Assembly (NCBI GenBank): GCA_964506935.1
Contig: CAZDOD010000043.1
Span: 1-18,116 of the forward strand
Origin: CAZDOD01 sp964506935
GTDB lineage: Bacteria; Desulfobacterota; Zymogenia; Zymogenales; Zymogenaceae
Length of the DNA: 18,116 bases
Reading direction: 5' to 3'
Below are positions 5,367 through 14,939 of this stretch, piece after piece; positions within the stretch are counted from its first letter, which is position 1, and every line of letters starts with the position of its first letter. Both the position numbers and the translations under genes were made by a program. The notes under the pieces were generated by a model. It did no database searches. It saw only the letters and a program-made list of their open reading frames with translations, and was not told the origin of the DNA.

Positions 5367-7763
5367 TCATTTTGCGGGTAAAAACGTCGTGGTGGCCACA
5401 CCTTCGGATTGGATATCCTCCATATTACCATACCATCTCGCATATTCACCACGAAGAAAAAGGTCGGACATGTCTTCTCGATAGCGGCTCAGGATATTTC
5501 CGTTTTCGCCGGTCGAGAGGACGATCAGTGAATTATCTAGATCGGAAAAATCGACGATATAGCGTATCGACGCCGTGATGTCGACCTTGTAGATGTCGGG
5601 CTTGGCCTTGTTGAAGCCGCCGCGGTTTATCGTGGTGTCGCTACCCACGAAGGGGAACGGGCCGTAATTGAAGATCGGCCTCAGGAAGGCGACCTCGCCG
5701 AAGATGTGCGAGAATTCTATCTCGTGTATCGCCCCCCAGCTCCATTGGGCAGGGTCTTTGCCGAGCCTTTCGTTGAGGAAGGCTATCGTCTCATCTGTGG
5801 ATTTTTCGAGGATGTCGCCGAAGTCCTCTACCTCCTCGGTGTTTATATCATCGAATAGGGGGTGCTTGTGATCTGTGAGGATAAGCGAATAGAGGGTATT
5901 GGTTGCAACGGATTTATCCTGCAAAAAGCGGTTGCAGACAGGCTCGCCCAGTTCATCGGCAAAGGTGTTTACGAGAATCTTCTGGAACATCACCTCGAAG
6001 ATCGCAGCGCCAGCACTGTCGGAATCTTCAACATAATCCCAGTGTGATAGCTCTTCAACGACGGCTTTTGTATCATCGGAGCCATCCCTTTCACTTAACA
6101 CCGAGATAAAAATCGGAACGGTGCGCTCGGCGAAAGTCGATTTCACATCGAGATGCATCCCCTTCATGTCATCTACGCAGAGTTTCTCCTTTTCGGTCAG
6201 CATCTCTTCGATCCGGAGTGCCCGCCACGGGGACTCAAAATAATCCGATACGATAACGGGGGAGAGGTTCTTTTTCGGAGGATTGTTGGCGGTGGCAATG
6301 TATCCCTTTTCGGGATTGAAAAGTATCGGCATCATTTCAAAGGGATAATACCCCTGCCAATCGCAGGTGCCGTCCCATCCGGGGGAGGGGAGGGTGCCGT
6401 CGCCCTTTTTCCTCACCGGCGCCTTTCCCGCCCCTACGTAGCCGATGTTCCCATCGGTGTCGGCGTATACGAAGTGCTGCGGGCCGGCGGCGTAGATGGA
6501 GAGGGCCGATTTGAATTCATCCCAGTTTCTGGCATTGTTGATATCATAAAATGCCTCAAAGAGCGGCCACGGCTCGAACCCCTGTGCGCAAAGGCTCATC
6601 GGGACATCCCCAATATCGGACTCGGCATCATTAATTATCGGCCCGTGGGGGGTTATGCGTATCGTCACCTCTTTTTCGATAAATGAGTCGCCGTCTTTTA
6701 CCTTTATCATTTCGGTGACAAGCTCCATATCTACCCACGATCCCTTGTACATCACCTGGTTTTGATTTTCGGGATTTATCTTTTCCATAAAGAGGTCTTG
6801 TGTATCGAGGGTGAAATTTGTAACGCCCCACGCGATATTTTTATTGCGCCCGAATATGAAGATCGGCGCCCCCGGAAACATCGCCCCCGACACGTCCATG
6901 TCGCCTGAGACGAGGTGCGACAGGTGCCACTGGGTGGGGAGCTCCGGCCCCGATTCGTGGGAGTCCTCACACAAGATTGGCATCCCGGTGGTCGTTTTCT
7001 CGCCCGATACGACCCAGTTGTTGCTGGCGCGCTCTATCTTGATAAAGTTTTCGAGAAAGGCCCTCGAAGATTCGCTGAGTGAATCTACATTGAAACTGGG
7101 ATTTTCTGCCTTTGCCATAATATAGACCGTCTCGTCGGGTAAGCCGGGCAAAAGGTCTTTCGCCGCGGTCTCCCCAATTTTATTTAAAACGAGATAATTC
7201 AACATTTCATTTTGATATGCCCACGATGCGAGCTGAAAGCTGATGAGGTTTCCGATCGCCTGGGAGTCTTCGGGAGTCCACGGCTTTGGCTCATATCCGA
7301 GGATTTTAAATTCTACGGGCAGAGGATTGTTTTCAACATAAGCGTTCACGCCGGCCGAAAACGCCTCTATGACCTCAAGGAGATCAGGGTCCAGGGCTTC
7401 TATCTGTATCTTCGCGGTGCGCAAAAATCCCATGGTCCTCAGATAGACATCGGCGTCAATGAGGTCTTCCCCCAACACTTCGGACAGCTCGCCTCTCGCG
7501 GCCCTGCGGTAAAAGTCCATTTGGAACAGGCGATCCTGTGCCTGGCAGTATCCGAGGGCGAAGTAGAGATCCCAGGTCTCCTCTGCTGATATATGGGGTA
7601 TGCCATATTCGTCACGGATCACCGTCGCCCCCTCCTTTATATCGGGATGGGTTATCGTGCCTTCGTAATCCGAGACGAGCGATTTAAGATAGAGATATGA
7701 GCCACCGCAAACCACGATGACAATGAGCGAAATTGCTATTATGATGAAGCGAAAGATTTTCAT
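5367..7763 (-). CDS. Penicillin-acylase-family Ntn hydrolase, membrane-anchored
   Basis: A 798-residue precursor. Residues 4-26 form a hydrophobic signal or anchor segment, so it is exported. The alpha subunit begins around ATVIRDEYGIPHISA (47-60), followed by GYCQAQDRLFQMDFYRRAARGELSE (71-95). The self-cleavage site is before Ser247 in ERASNNWVVSGEKT; this Ser becomes the N-terminal nucleophile of the beta subunit. PILCEDSHE and the C-terminal WSWGAIHEIEFSHIFGE and GSDTTINRGGFN segments complete the family pattern. Members hydrolyse amides, including penicillin side chains and acyl-homoserine lactones; the substrate cannot be told from sequence. GGAG lies 7 nt before the ATG and a promoter is seen upstream. 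A second family member ends at 492 on the opposite strand. Confidence 0.93.
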   Translation of the reverse strand: MKIFRFIIIAISLIVIVVCGGSYLYLKSLVSDYEGTITHPDIKEGATVIRDEYGIPHISAEETWDLYFALGYCQAQDRLFQMDFYRRAARGELSEVLGEDLIDADVYLRTMGFLRTAKIQIEALDPDLLEVIEAFSAGVNAYVENNPLPVEFKILGYEPKPWTPEDSQAIGNLISFQLASWAYQNEMLNYLVLNKIGETAAKDLLPGLPDETVYIMAKAENPSFNVDSLSESSRAFLENFIKIERASNNWVVSGEKTTTGMPILCEDSHESGPELPTQWHLSHLVSGDMDVSGAMFPGAPIFIFGRNKNIAWGVTNFTLDTQDLFMEKINPENQNQVMYKGSWVDMELVTEMIKVKDGDSFIEKEVTIRITPHGPIINDAESDIGDVPMSLCAQGFEPWPLFEAFYDINNARNWDEFKSALSIYAAGPQHFVYADTDGNIGYVGAGKAPVRKKGDGTLPSPGWDGTCDWQGYYPFEMMPILFNPEKGYIATANNPPKKNLSPVIVSDYFESPWRALRIEEMLTEKEKLCVDDMKGMHLDVKSTFAERTVPIFISVLSERDGSDDTKAVVEELSHWDYVEDSDSAGAAIFEVMFQKILVNTFADELGEPVCNRFLQDKSVATNTLYSLILTDHKHPLFDDINTEEVEDFGDILEKSTDETIAFLNERLGKDPAQWSWGAIHEIEFSHIFGEVAFLRPIFNYGPFPFVGSDTTINRGGFNKAKPDIYKVDITASIRYIVDFSDLDNSLIVLSTGENGNILSRYREDMSDLFLRGEYARWYGNMEDIQSEGVATTTFLPAK

Positions 7764-7830
7764 GGAGTACTCCTAAACAATATGTAATTTGAAAGGTGTA
7801 ACAATAGAAAATTTTTTATTAAGTTTTTTC

Positions 7831-7859
7831 ATACTACACATTGCAGATGGACATGTCAA
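7831..7859 (-). promoter_or_regulatory. Promoter of the penicillin-acylase-family gene
   Basis: On the minus strand TTGACA (7859-7854) is followed after 17 bp by TAGTAT (7836-7831). The -35 box is perfect and the -10 matches four of six, at ideal spacing. Transcription would begin near 7824, leaving a leader of about 60 nt before the ATG at 7763. It lies in the gap after the aromatic operon, so the acylase gene can be transcribed separately. Confidence 0.6.
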
Positions 7860-7893
7860 CCGATGGTTATTAGTGGAGGTTTTTTATCACCAA

Positions 7894-7926
7894 ATAAAAT
7901 CGGGGAGCCCGGTGAGGAGATTTTAT
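7894..7926 (-). terminator. Possible terminator of the aromatic operon
   Basis: On the minus strand ATAAAATC (7926-7919) pairs with GATTTTAT (7901-7894), and inside this CGGG (7911-7908) can pair with CCCG around a 3-nt loop. The right arm supplies a T-rich end (GATTTTATTT). It lies 24 bp after the stop codon of the DAHP synthase fusion. The two helices do not stack into one clean stem, so the assignment is tentative. Confidence 0.4.
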
Positions 7927-7949
7927 CTGATATCTAAGTTGGAATATCT

Positions 7950-9842
7950 CTACTTGATCACCGAACCTTTACGATAACTTCCAAGCACCTTGAAGTAACC
8001 GGTTTTTGCCTCAAGCCTTTTGCTCACGTCACGATTTTTTTTATCTCTGATATCAATCTCCAGATCTACGTAAAAGAGATATCTCCATGATTTATTCGGG
8101 ACGGGCCGTGATTCGAGCTTTACCATGTTGATGTTTTCCTCGGAGAATATTTTAAGTGTCTCATAGAGTGCTCCGGGCTTATCCTCGACCGCATAGATTA
8201 TTGACGACTTGTCCTTCGGGCCCTCGATAAAATCGCTTTTGGATATAACCGCGAATCGGGTGAAATTTCGGGGGCTGGTTTCGATCCCCTCTTTTAAAAT
8301 CGAAAGCCCGTATATCTTGGCGGCTTCCAAACTTCCGATGGCCGCTTCTTCAAGGTTGCCGCTCGTCTTGACCTTCTGGACACCCTGAATGGTATCGTTT
8401 GCCGCGATTAGATCCCAATTGCGATGTTCATCGAGGAACTTTTTACATCGCTCAAAGACCTGCGGATGGGAATAGACCCTTTTTATACCCTCGAGTGAAG
8501 CATCTTTCGGCCCGATGAGATTGTGTACTATTCTAAGAGTCAGCTCCCCGACGATCACAAGATCATATTCGAGGAGGAGGTCGTAGTTTTCATGGATGCT
8601 TCCGGAAAGGGAATTTTCGAGTGGGATCACTCCAAAAGTCGCCTCACCATCATCAAGGGATTCAAAGACCTCCCTGAATGTCGGATAGCTCTTTGACGGC
8701 TCAATCCCGAAAAATTGCTCGGATGCCTTGTGGCTTGCAGAACCCGGGGAGCCCCTGTAGACGACCTTGATCGGTGTCTTGGTCGATTTTTTGGATTTTT
8801 TCATGATCCGGGCTTTTTCGAGATAGTCATAGTCGAGTTGCTTTCCAACGACCGGGGCGATGACCGAAAGGTCCCTCATGAGTTGTTCGAACTGTTCGGG
8901 ATAAAGGCTCTGGGGGCCGTCGGAGAGGGCCTTGTCGGGCTCGGTGTGCACCTCGATCATAAGACCGTCGGCACCCGTTGCGATTGCGGCCCTTGCCATG
9001 GGGCTGACTTTATCGCGAACTCCGGTGGCGTGGCTCGGATCGACTATGACCGGAAGGTGGGTGAGATTTTTTATGAACGGGATCGCCGAGAGGTCAAGGG
9101 TGTTTCGCGTATAGGTTTCGTAGGTGCGGATTCCCCTCTCGCAGAGGATGACCTGGTCGTTGCCCTCAGACAGGATATATTCCGCCGCCATCAGCCACTC
9201 CTCGATAGTGGCAGACATTCCCCTTTTTAAGAGCACAGGTTTTCCGATTCGGCCGATCGTTTTTAAGAGCTCGAAATTTTGCATGTTTCTCGCCCCAACC
9301 TGAATCACATCGACATATTTCATCATGAGGTCGGCCTGGCCCTGCGACGTCATTTCCGACACGACCCCCATTCCGGTTTCGGCTCTGACCTCGGCCAAAA
9401 TCTTCAATCCCTCTTCCCCCAGACCCTGGAATGAATATGGCGAGGTCCTCGGCTTGAAGGCACCGCCACGAAAAAGCACACCGCCGCATGCCTTGACGAT
9501 TCGGGCGATTGCAAGCGTTCGGCTCTTCTCCTCCACAGCGCACGGTCCCGCGATGACCACCAACCTGTCGCCGCCGATCGATACATCCCCTACATTAATA
9601 ATCGATGGGTCGGGGTGGAGCTCGGTGCTGACGAGCTTAAAAGGTTTTGATATCGGGATGACCTTGTCGATCCCCGGAAGCGTCTCGAAATAGCGGATGT
9701 CTTTATCGACCGTTCCAACTACGCCCAATATCGTTCCATCAACACCTTCTATTTCCCTGATCAGGCAGTCTTCCGATTTCAGTTTGCCGATTAGGTCTTC
9801 CCTCTGTTCTTGAGTAATGTCGTTAGATAAGACTAGAATCAC
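7950..9842 (-). CDS. Fusion of DAHP synthase and prephenate dehydratase with ACT domain
   Basis: A 630-residue bifunctional protein. Residues 1-70 are a ferredoxin-like regulatory domain; about 90-335 a class I-beta DAHP synthase (phosphoenolpyruvate plus erythrose-4-phosphate to DAHP) with metal ligands Cys101 (AGPCAVEE), His271 (DPSHATG), Glu297 (IEVHTEP) and Asp308 (SDGPQS). After a Lys-rich linker (341-357), residues 358-535 are prephenate dehydratase (prephenate to phenylpyruvate) with GSIHENYDLL, YSHPQVFERC and the TRF motif at 528-530. Residues 547-625 are an ACT domain with GALYETL and ESRP, the Phe-binding motifs. No chorismate mutase domain is present, unlike typical P-proteins. GTG 9842 has AGGAGG 6-7 nt upstream. 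It is the last gene of the trp operon, 23 bp after trpA. Both halves look catalytically complete. Confidence 0.93.
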   Translation of the reverse strand: MILVLSNDITQEQREDLIGKLKSEDCLIREIEGVDGTILGVVGTVDKDIRYFETLPGIDKVIPISKPFKLVSTELHPDPSIINVGDVSIGGDRLVVIAGPCAVEEKSRTLAIARIVKACGGVLFRGGAFKPRTSPYSFQGLGEEGLKILAEVRAETGMGVVSEMTSQGQADLMMKYVDVIQVGARNMQNFELLKTIGRIGKPVLLKRGMSATIEEWLMAAEYILSEGNDQVILCERGIRTYETYTRNTLDLSAIPFIKNLTHLPVIVDPSHATGVRDKVSPMARAAIATGADGLMIEVHTEPDKALSDGPQSLYPEQFEQLMRDLSVIAPVVGKQLDYDYLEKARIMKKSKKSTKTPIKVVYRGSPGSASHKASEQFFGIEPSKSYPTFREVFESLDDGEATFGVIPLENSLSGSIHENYDLLLEYDLVIVGELTLRIVHNLIGPKDASLEGIKRVYSHPQVFERCKKFLDEHRNWDLIAANDTIQGVQKVKTSGNLEEAAIGSLEAAKIYGLSILKEGIETSPRNFTRFAVISKSDFIEGPKDKSSIIYAVEDKPGALYETLKIFSEENINMVKLESRPVPNKSWRYLFYVDLEIDIRDKKNRDVSKRLEAKTGYFKVLGSYRKGSVIK

Positions 9843-9865
9843 TATTAAACCTCCTGATATTTATG

Positions 9866-10669
9866 TTAAGAGTTATGCATTTTTGCCTTGAGGGAAGAGA
9901 CGAACCTTTGAACCTCCAAAAGAAGCATCATATCGTTTCCTCCATATTCTTCGATTATGTTTACGATCGCGCTCCCGACAACCACCCCGTCTGCGACCCT
10001 GCTTATTTGGTAAGCCGCCTCCGGATTCGATACGCCAAAACCGACAACGACGGGGAGTTTCGTCGCCTTTTTTATCTTTGAAATCTGATCAAATACCTCG
10101 TTTGGTATCTCACTTCGGACTCCGGTTACACCGGTTACGGAAATATAATATAGGAATCCCGAGGCATCGGCTACTATACGCCTCAATCTCTCTTGGTCGG
10201 TTACAGGTGAGACGAGGTTGATGAGGTCAATTCCGGCTTTGTCTGTGAACTTTTTAATTTCATCGGACTCTTCGAGAGGGAGGTCGACTATCAGCACGCC
10301 GTCAATACCGGCCTCTTTCGCGGATTCGATAAAATTATCCATGCCATATCGGAAGATTGGATTGTAGTAACCAAACAGGATTATCGGGACATTGAGTTCT
10401 TTTTTGGTCTCCTTTAGCATATCGAATATCGCCTTCAGGTTTGTCCCGTTTTTCAGTGCACGAAATGATGCCCGTTGTATCGTCGGGCCGTCGGCCATGG
10501 GATCGGAAAAGGGAATTCCGAGCTCAATGAGGTCGGCCCCCGCTTTCTGAAGTGCGAAAAGAAGTCTCTTCGTCGTCAAGAGATCCGGATCTCCGGCCGT
10601 GATATAGGTGATCAGGGCCTTTTCGCCCGATACACCGAAACCTTCAAACATCTTTGTTATCCTACTCAT
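9866..10669 (-). CDS. trpA: Tryptophan synthase alpha subunit
   Basis: A 267-residue TIM-barrel lyase that cleaves indole-3-glycerol phosphate to indole and glyceraldehyde-3-phosphate and passes indole to TrpB. The catalytic Glu49 ([11 protein letters not shown]) and Asp60 (MADGPTIQ) fall at the same numbers as in the E. coli enzyme. Other family blocks: YITAGDPD near the N-terminus, [32 protein letters not shown], the glycine-rich phosphate-binding loops [12 protein letters not shown] and [10 protein letters not shown], and GVVVGSAIV. The length is standard. The start ATGAGTAG overlaps the last codons and stop of trpB by 8 nt, which implies coupled translation. The DAHP synthase fusion follows after 23 bp. 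Confidence 0.97.
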   Translation of the reverse strand: MSRITKMFEGFGVSGEKALITYITAGDPDLLTTKRLLFALQKAGADLIELGIPFSDPMADGPTIQRASFRALKNGTNLKAIFDMLKETKKELNVPIILFGYYNPIFRYGMDNFIESAKEAGIDGVLIVDLPLEESDEIKKFTDKAGIDLINLVSPVTDQERLRRIVADASGFLYYISVTGVTGVRSEIPNEVFDQISKIKKATKLPVVVGFGVSNPEAAYQISRVADGVVVGSAIVNIIEEYGGNDMMLLLEVQRFVSSLKAKMHNS

Positions 10670-11858
10670 CTAGTTTTATCCCCATAATCTTTGAAACAAC
10701 ATTGATATCCTTGTCCCCCCTCCCCGACAAATTGACCACGATGATTTTTTCCTTATCGAGATCAGGCGCCATCCGTATCGCTTCGGCCAGGGCATGGGCG
10801 CTCTCGAGGGCGGGGATGATCCCTTCTAAACGGGTCGTTTTGTGAAATGCGTCGAGGGCCGTATCATCGTCAATCGTCGAGTAGGTTACCCGCTCCATGT
10901 CGGCCAGAAGACTGTGCTCCGGGCCGACGCCCGGATAGTCGAGGCCTGCGGAAATGGAGTGGGTCTCTTGTATCTGTCCATGTTCGTCCTGCAGGACATA
11001 TGATTTTGATCCGTGAAGGACACCGACTTTGCCGGCACAGATCGAAGCCGCATGCCTTCCGGTGTCTATCCCATGACCGGCGGCCTCAACACCTATCATC
11101 TCGACCGCTTCATCCATAAGAAAAGGATAAAATAGCCCCAAAGCGTTCGACCCTCCGCCCACGCAGGCGACGAGATAATCGGGCAGTCTTCCGGCGGCAT
11201 TTTCTATTTGCGTTCTCGCCTCACGGCCTATTACCGACTGGAAGTCCCGGACCATCATCGGATAGGGATGTGGGCCGGCAACTGAACCTATTACGTAGAA
11301 AGTATCATGTACATTCGTCACCCAGTCTCTCAGGGCCTCATTCATCGCATCCTTGAGGGTCATTGTACCCGCCGAGACCGGGGTTACCTTCGCCCCCAGA
11401 ATCTTCATCCTGAATACGTTTAGTGACTGGCGGTTTATGTCCTCGGTCCCCATAAAGACCTCGCATTCGAGACCGAAGAGGGCGGCCGCCGTGGCTGTGG
11501 CGACGCCGTGCTGTCCCGCGCCCGTCTCGGCGATGACCCTGTTTTTTCCCATGCGGCGCGCAAGGATGACCTGCCCGATGGTGTTATTGATCTTATGGGC
11601 TCCGGTATGGCAGAGGTCTTCTCGCTTGAACCATATTCTCGCACCGCCAAGATGATCGGAGAGCCGTTTAGCGGGGTAGAGCGGGGTGGGGCGTCCCACA
11701 TACTCTCTTAAGTAGGAATCGAGTTCATTCTTAAAATGGCCATCTTTTTTGTTTTTTTCGTATGCCTCTTCAAGTTCGAAAAGCGGGGGCATCAAGGTCT
11801 CAGGGACGTATCTCCCGCCGTATATTCCGAAGTGGCCTTTAGAATCTGGATAATCCAT
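10662..11858 (-). CDS. trpB: Tryptophan synthase beta subunit
   Basis: A 398-residue PLP enzyme joining indole and serine to make tryptophan. The PLP Schiff-base Lys89 lies in [13 protein letters not shown], and the phosphate-binding loop is [10 protein letters not shown]. It begins [15 protein letters not shown] and has [17 protein letters not shown] and KREDLCHTG, typical of the TrpB1 class that partners TrpA. The length is standard. The ATG lies 3 bp after the trpF stop with AAGGA inside the trpF end, and the 3' end overlaps trpA by 8 nt. Confidence 0.98.
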   Translation of the reverse strand: MDYPDSKGHFGIYGGRYVPETLMPPLFELEEAYEKNKKDGHFKNELDSYLREYVGRPTPLYPAKRLSDHLGGARIWFKREDLCHTGAHKINNTIGQVILARRMGKNRVIAETGAGQHGVATATAAALFGLECEVFMGTEDINRQSLNVFRMKILGAKVTPVSAGTMTLKDAMNEALRDWVTNVHDTFYVIGSVAGPHPYPMMVRDFQSVIGREARTQIENAAGRLPDYLVACVGGGSNALGLFYPFLMDEAVEMIGVEAAGHGIDTGRHAASICAGKVGVLHGSKSYVLQDEHGQIQETHSISAGLDYPGVGPEHSLLADMERVTYSTIDDDTALDAFHKTTRLEGIIPALESAHALAEAIRMAPDLDKEKIIVVNLSGRGDKDINVVSKIMGIKLDE

Positions 11859-11861
11859 ATT

Positions 11862-12494
11862 TCAGTCCTTATAAAATTCAGCCTTTTTTACATTTCTCAC
11901 AAACGATCTGAGCTTTTCGGGGTCCTTCTTTCCCGGCGATTGTTCAACACCGGAGGAGACATCAATACCATAGGGCCTCAATTCCCTCAACATGTCCGAG
12001 ACATTTTCCGGCCTGAGTCCGCCGGCCATGATGATGTGATAATCATTGAGATATCCACCGACGAGTTGCCAGTCAAACGAAGTCCCGGTTCCACCGTAGG
12101 TGCCGGGGACGAATGAATCCAAAAGGATTGTGGCTCCGGGATCGTAGGAACGGATGACCCCGAGACTCGAAGCATCCTTTACCCTGACTGCTTTTATAAC
12201 CTGAAAGGGTAGGGACATAAAAAAATCACGAGTTTCATCGCCCGACAGCTGAACCGCCGTCAATGAGCACTCCGTTGCAATTTCTATCACGGAGTCCCGG
12301 GATTCGTTGACGAAGATGCCCACGGAAGAGACGAATGGGGGGAGCCTTTTGATGATAGCCTTCGCATCCACGGGAGAGATGTAACGCGGGCTCTTTTTAT
12401 AAAAGATAAAACCAAGGGCGTCGGCACCGAGTTTCGCCGAAAGGATTGCGTCATCTGGGTTCGTGATCCCGCATATCTTGATTTTTATCGCCAT
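11862..12494 (-). CDS. trpF: Phosphoribosylanthranilate isomerase
   Basis: A 210-residue TIM-barrel enzyme that isomerises phosphoribosylanthranilate to CdRP. The catalytic Cys8 is in IKICGITNPDDA, and Asp near the middle of ILLDSFVPGTYGGTGTSFDW is the general acid. AGGLRPENV and YGIDVSSGVEQSPGKKD are the phosphate-binding and C-terminal signatures. The length is normal for a stand-alone TrpF; it is not fused to TrpC as in enteric bacteria. It sits 15 bp after trpC and 3 bp before trpB with GAGGG ahead of its start. Confidence 0.97.
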   Translation of the reverse strand: MAIKIKICGITNPDDAILSAKLGADALGFIFYKKSPRYISPVDAKAIIKRLPPFVSSVGIFVNESRDSVIEIATECSLTAVQLSGDETRDFFMSLPFQVIKAVRVKDASSLGVIRSYDPGATILLDSFVPGTYGGTGTSFDWQLVGGYLNDYHIIMAGGLRPENVSDMLRELRPYGIDVSSGVEQSPGKKDPEKLRSFVRNVKKAEFYKD

Positions 12495-12509
12495 TGTTGG
12501 ATTCCCTCG

Positions 12510-13328
12510 CTATTTCCCGAAATATTCTTTCATTTTAGATGAGATATCCTGGGCTTCCATGAGTCCCTCGCCAATCAAAAATGCATAGATCCCGACATCC
12601 AACAGGGTCTCGATATCTTTATGTGTCTTTATCCCGCTTGCGCTTACAATAGTTTTTCGGGCTGGGATTTTCTTCGCGAGTTCGAGCGACGTGTTTATAT
12701 CGACATGAAATGTCTTGAGGTCCCTGTTGTTAATTCCGATAAGTTGGGCACCACACTGAAGCGCAATTTCTAATTCTTCCTCATCATGTACCTCGACGAG
12801 GGGGTCGAGCCCCAATTCACAGGCGACAAAGATGAGTTCTCGAAGTAGATCGCCATCGAGGATCGACACGATCAAGAGCACGGCGTCGGCCCCCAGCGCC
12901 CGCGATTCATATATCTGGTAGGGATCAAAGATAAAATCCTTCCTCAAAACGGGTATATCCACTGACTTCTTTACAAGGCTCAAAAACTCTGGTGCGCCGC
13001 CGAAGTAAAAAGGCTCGGTCAGAACCGAGATCGCCGAGGCGTTGTTTACCTCGAACGATTGTGCCAGCGAAACCGGATCGAAATCTTTACGAATAATCCC
13101 CTTCGACGGGCTCTGCCTCTTGATTTCACAGACGAGCCTTATATCTCCATTTGATTTAAGGGCCTTCTCAAATCCCTTCGGACTGTCCTGATCCCGAATC
13201 ATGGATTTTAGGTCTGAGAGGGTTTTCTGGCGTTTCGATATCTTGACCGATTCACGACTACGCTTGACAATTTGGTCGAGGATTCCGAGGCCTGTGGATT
13301 TATTTTGTCTCTTCACCTTTTGTTTCAT
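12510..13328 (-). CDS. trpC: Indole-3-glycerol phosphate synthase
   Basis: A 272-residue TIM-barrel enzyme converting CdRP to indole-3-glycerol phosphate with loss of CO2. Key blocks: LVCEIKRQSPSKGII (catalytic Lys), LTEPFYFGGAPEFL, VLRKDFIFDPYQIYESRALGADAVLLI, LVEVHDEEELEIAL, IGINNRDLKTFHVD and VSASGIKTHKDIE. The first 12 residues are basic (KQKVKRQNKS), slightly longer than usual. Its ATG overlaps the TGA of trpGD by 4 nt (ATGA), with AGGAG upstream, so the two are translationally coupled. Confidence 0.97.
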   Translation of the reverse strand: MKQKVKRQNKSTGLGILDQIVKRSRESVKISKRQKTLSDLKSMIRDQDSPKGFEKALKSNGDIRLVCEIKRQSPSKGIIRKDFDPVSLAQSFEVNNASAISVLTEPFYFGGAPEFLSLVKKSVDIPVLRKDFIFDPYQIYESRALGADAVLLIVSILDGDLLRELIFVACELGLDPLVEVHDEEELEIALQCGAQLIGINNRDLKTFHVDINTSLELAKKIPARKTIVSASGIKTHKDIETLLDVGIYAFLIGEGLMEAQDISSKMKEYFGK

Positions 13329-14929
13329 ATCTCCTGTTTCACATTATTTGTAAATTCCCTGAGATCGGCTAGCTTCTTTTTCGCCCGACCGCTCTTTATC
13401 GATTCGGTGGCGAGCTCGATTGCCGGTCCAAAGTCCGATGCAATGCCGGAGACTATGAGGCCCGCGGCGGCATTCAGGATCACAATATCCATGCATGGGC
13501 CGGGTTGTCCGTCAAGCACGTTCTCAATGATCTCGGCATTATGCTTCGGGTCGCCGCCCAAGAGATCCTCCTTTGAGGCCCGTGACATGCCAAATTGCTC
13601 CGGCTCGATAGTATAGTTTACGATTTTTCCATCCTTAAGATGGGAGATATCGGTTTTGCCCGTCGTTGTGATCTCATCATGGCCGTCACCGTGAACGATC
13701 ATCGCCTCTTTTGACCCAAGGGCAGAAAGGACGCGTGCCATCACCTCACAGAGATTCGGATCATACACGCCCAGAAGCTGACCACTCGCCATCGCCGGAT
13801 TAGTCAGGGGGCCGAGGATATTAAAGATCGTTCTGATTCCCAACTCCCTTCTGGGGCCGATCGCGTTTTTCATGGCGCCGTGAAGGAGCGGGGCGAACAA
13901 AAATCCTATCCCGATCTCTTCGATACATGACTCGACGCGGTAAGGTGGGATGGAGATATTGACACCGAGGGCTTCGAGCACATCGGCGCTGCCGCATCTA
14001 GAGGAGACCGCCCTGTTTCCGTGTTTTGCGATATATGAACCAGCCCCCGCCGCCACAAAAGCGGCAGCCGTCGAGATGTTGAATGTCTGGCTGCCGTCGC
14101 CACCTGTGCCACACGTATCAATTAATATACCTCCATCGGGTATCTTCGGATTAATCTTCGTAGCCTTTTGTCTCATAACGAGTGCCGCACCGGAAATCTC
14201 ATCTGTCGTCTCACCCTTCATCCTGAGGGCAGTTATAAAGCCGCTTATCTGTGCGGGGGTGGCTCCTCCGCTCATGATGATTTCCATGGCGTCCTTCATT
14301 TCTTCATGGGAGAGGTCATCCCCACCGACAATCTTGTTTAATAGATTTTTTATCATGGGCCTTTTCCCCATTTTTAAAAAGTTAGAAATCAACATCTTGC
14401 CGTGCTCGGTCATTATCGATTCGGGGTGAAACTGGATGCCGAATATGGGATGCTCCTTGTGTCTTACCCCCATGATTTCCCCGATTGACGTCTCGGCCGT
14501 GACATCGAGGCTATCGGGCAAAGATTTGGGATCGATGACGAGGGAGTGATAGCGGATCGCTCGAAATGGGTTGGGGATATCCGAGAACAGCTCGTGGCCC
14601 TTATGAAATATCCGAGAGCTTTTTCCGTGCATGATTCGGGGTGCCTGTATAATATTTGCGCCGAAGGCCGCGCCGATGGCCTGATGTCCGAGACATACGC
14701 CGAGAATCGGTATCCTTCCGGCAAAGTGTTTGATCAGATCTATCGAAATGCCGGCATTTTGAGGGATTCCCGGCCCGGGCGAAATCACGATATGATTCGG
14801 ATTTATCTTTTCTATCTCTCCCAGTGGAATTTTGTCGTTTCTGTAGACAACGAGTTCCTGGCCGAGATCCCCCAGATATTGCACCAGGTTATAGGTAAAC
14901 GAATCGTAATTATCGATGATTAGGATCAT
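13325..14929 (-). CDS. trpGD: Fused anthranilate synthase glutamine amidotransferase and anthranilate phosphoribosyltransferase
   Basis: A 534-residue fusion. Residues 1-190 are the TrpG glutaminase that supplies ammonia to TrpE: DNYDSFTYNL at the start, PGPGIP at 51-56, nucleophile Cys79 in LGVCLGHQ, and His168/Glu170 in QFHPES. From about residue 193 onward is TrpD, which transfers phosphoribose from PRPP to anthranilate: ISGFITALRMKGET, then the diphosphate loop DTCGTGGDGSQTFNIST, KHGNRAVSSRCGSADVLEALG, and HGDGHDEIT. The glutaminase-TrpD fusion is known from enteric bacteria and several other groups. The gene starts 10 bp after trpE with GAGGG before the ATG, and overlaps trpC by 4 nt. 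Confidence 0.97.
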   Translation of the reverse strand: MILIIDNYDSFTYNLVQYLGDLGQELVVYRNDKIPLGEIEKINPNHIVISPGPGIPQNAGISIDLIKHFAGRIPILGVCLGHQAIGAAFGANIIQAPRIMHGKSSRIFHKGHELFSDIPNPFRAIRYHSLVIDPKSLPDSLDVTAETSIGEIMGVRHKEHPIFGIQFHPESIMTEHGKMLISNFLKMGKRPMIKNLLNKIVGGDDLSHEEMKDAMEIIMSGGATPAQISGFITALRMKGETTDEISGAALVMRQKATKINPKIPDGGILIDTCGTGGDGSQTFNISTAAAFVAAGAGSYIAKHGNRAVSSRCGSADVLEALGVNISIPPYRVESCIEEIGIGFLFAPLLHGAMKNAIGPRRELGIRTIFNILGPLTNPAMASGQLLGVYDPNLCEVMARVLSALGSKEAMIVHGDGHDEITTTGKTDISHLKDGKIVNYTIEPEQFGMSRASKEDLLGGDPKHNAEIIENVLDGQPGPCMDIVILNAAAGLIVSGIASDFGPAIELATESIKSGRAKKKLADLREFTNNVKQEI

Positions 14930-14939
14930 TTTTCCCTCA

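Noticed and set aside
6153..6686. Long + strand ORF opposite the penicillin-acylase-family gene, and similar long antisense ORFs over trp genes
   Set aside because: They lie wholly within well-supported genes on the other strand, lack ribosome binding sites, and have no recognisable motifs.
8950..9000. Chorismate mutase domain inside the DAHP synthase-prephenate dehydratase fusion
   Set aside because: Only a short Lys-rich linker of about 25 residues separates the two catalytic domains, far too short for a chorismate mutase.
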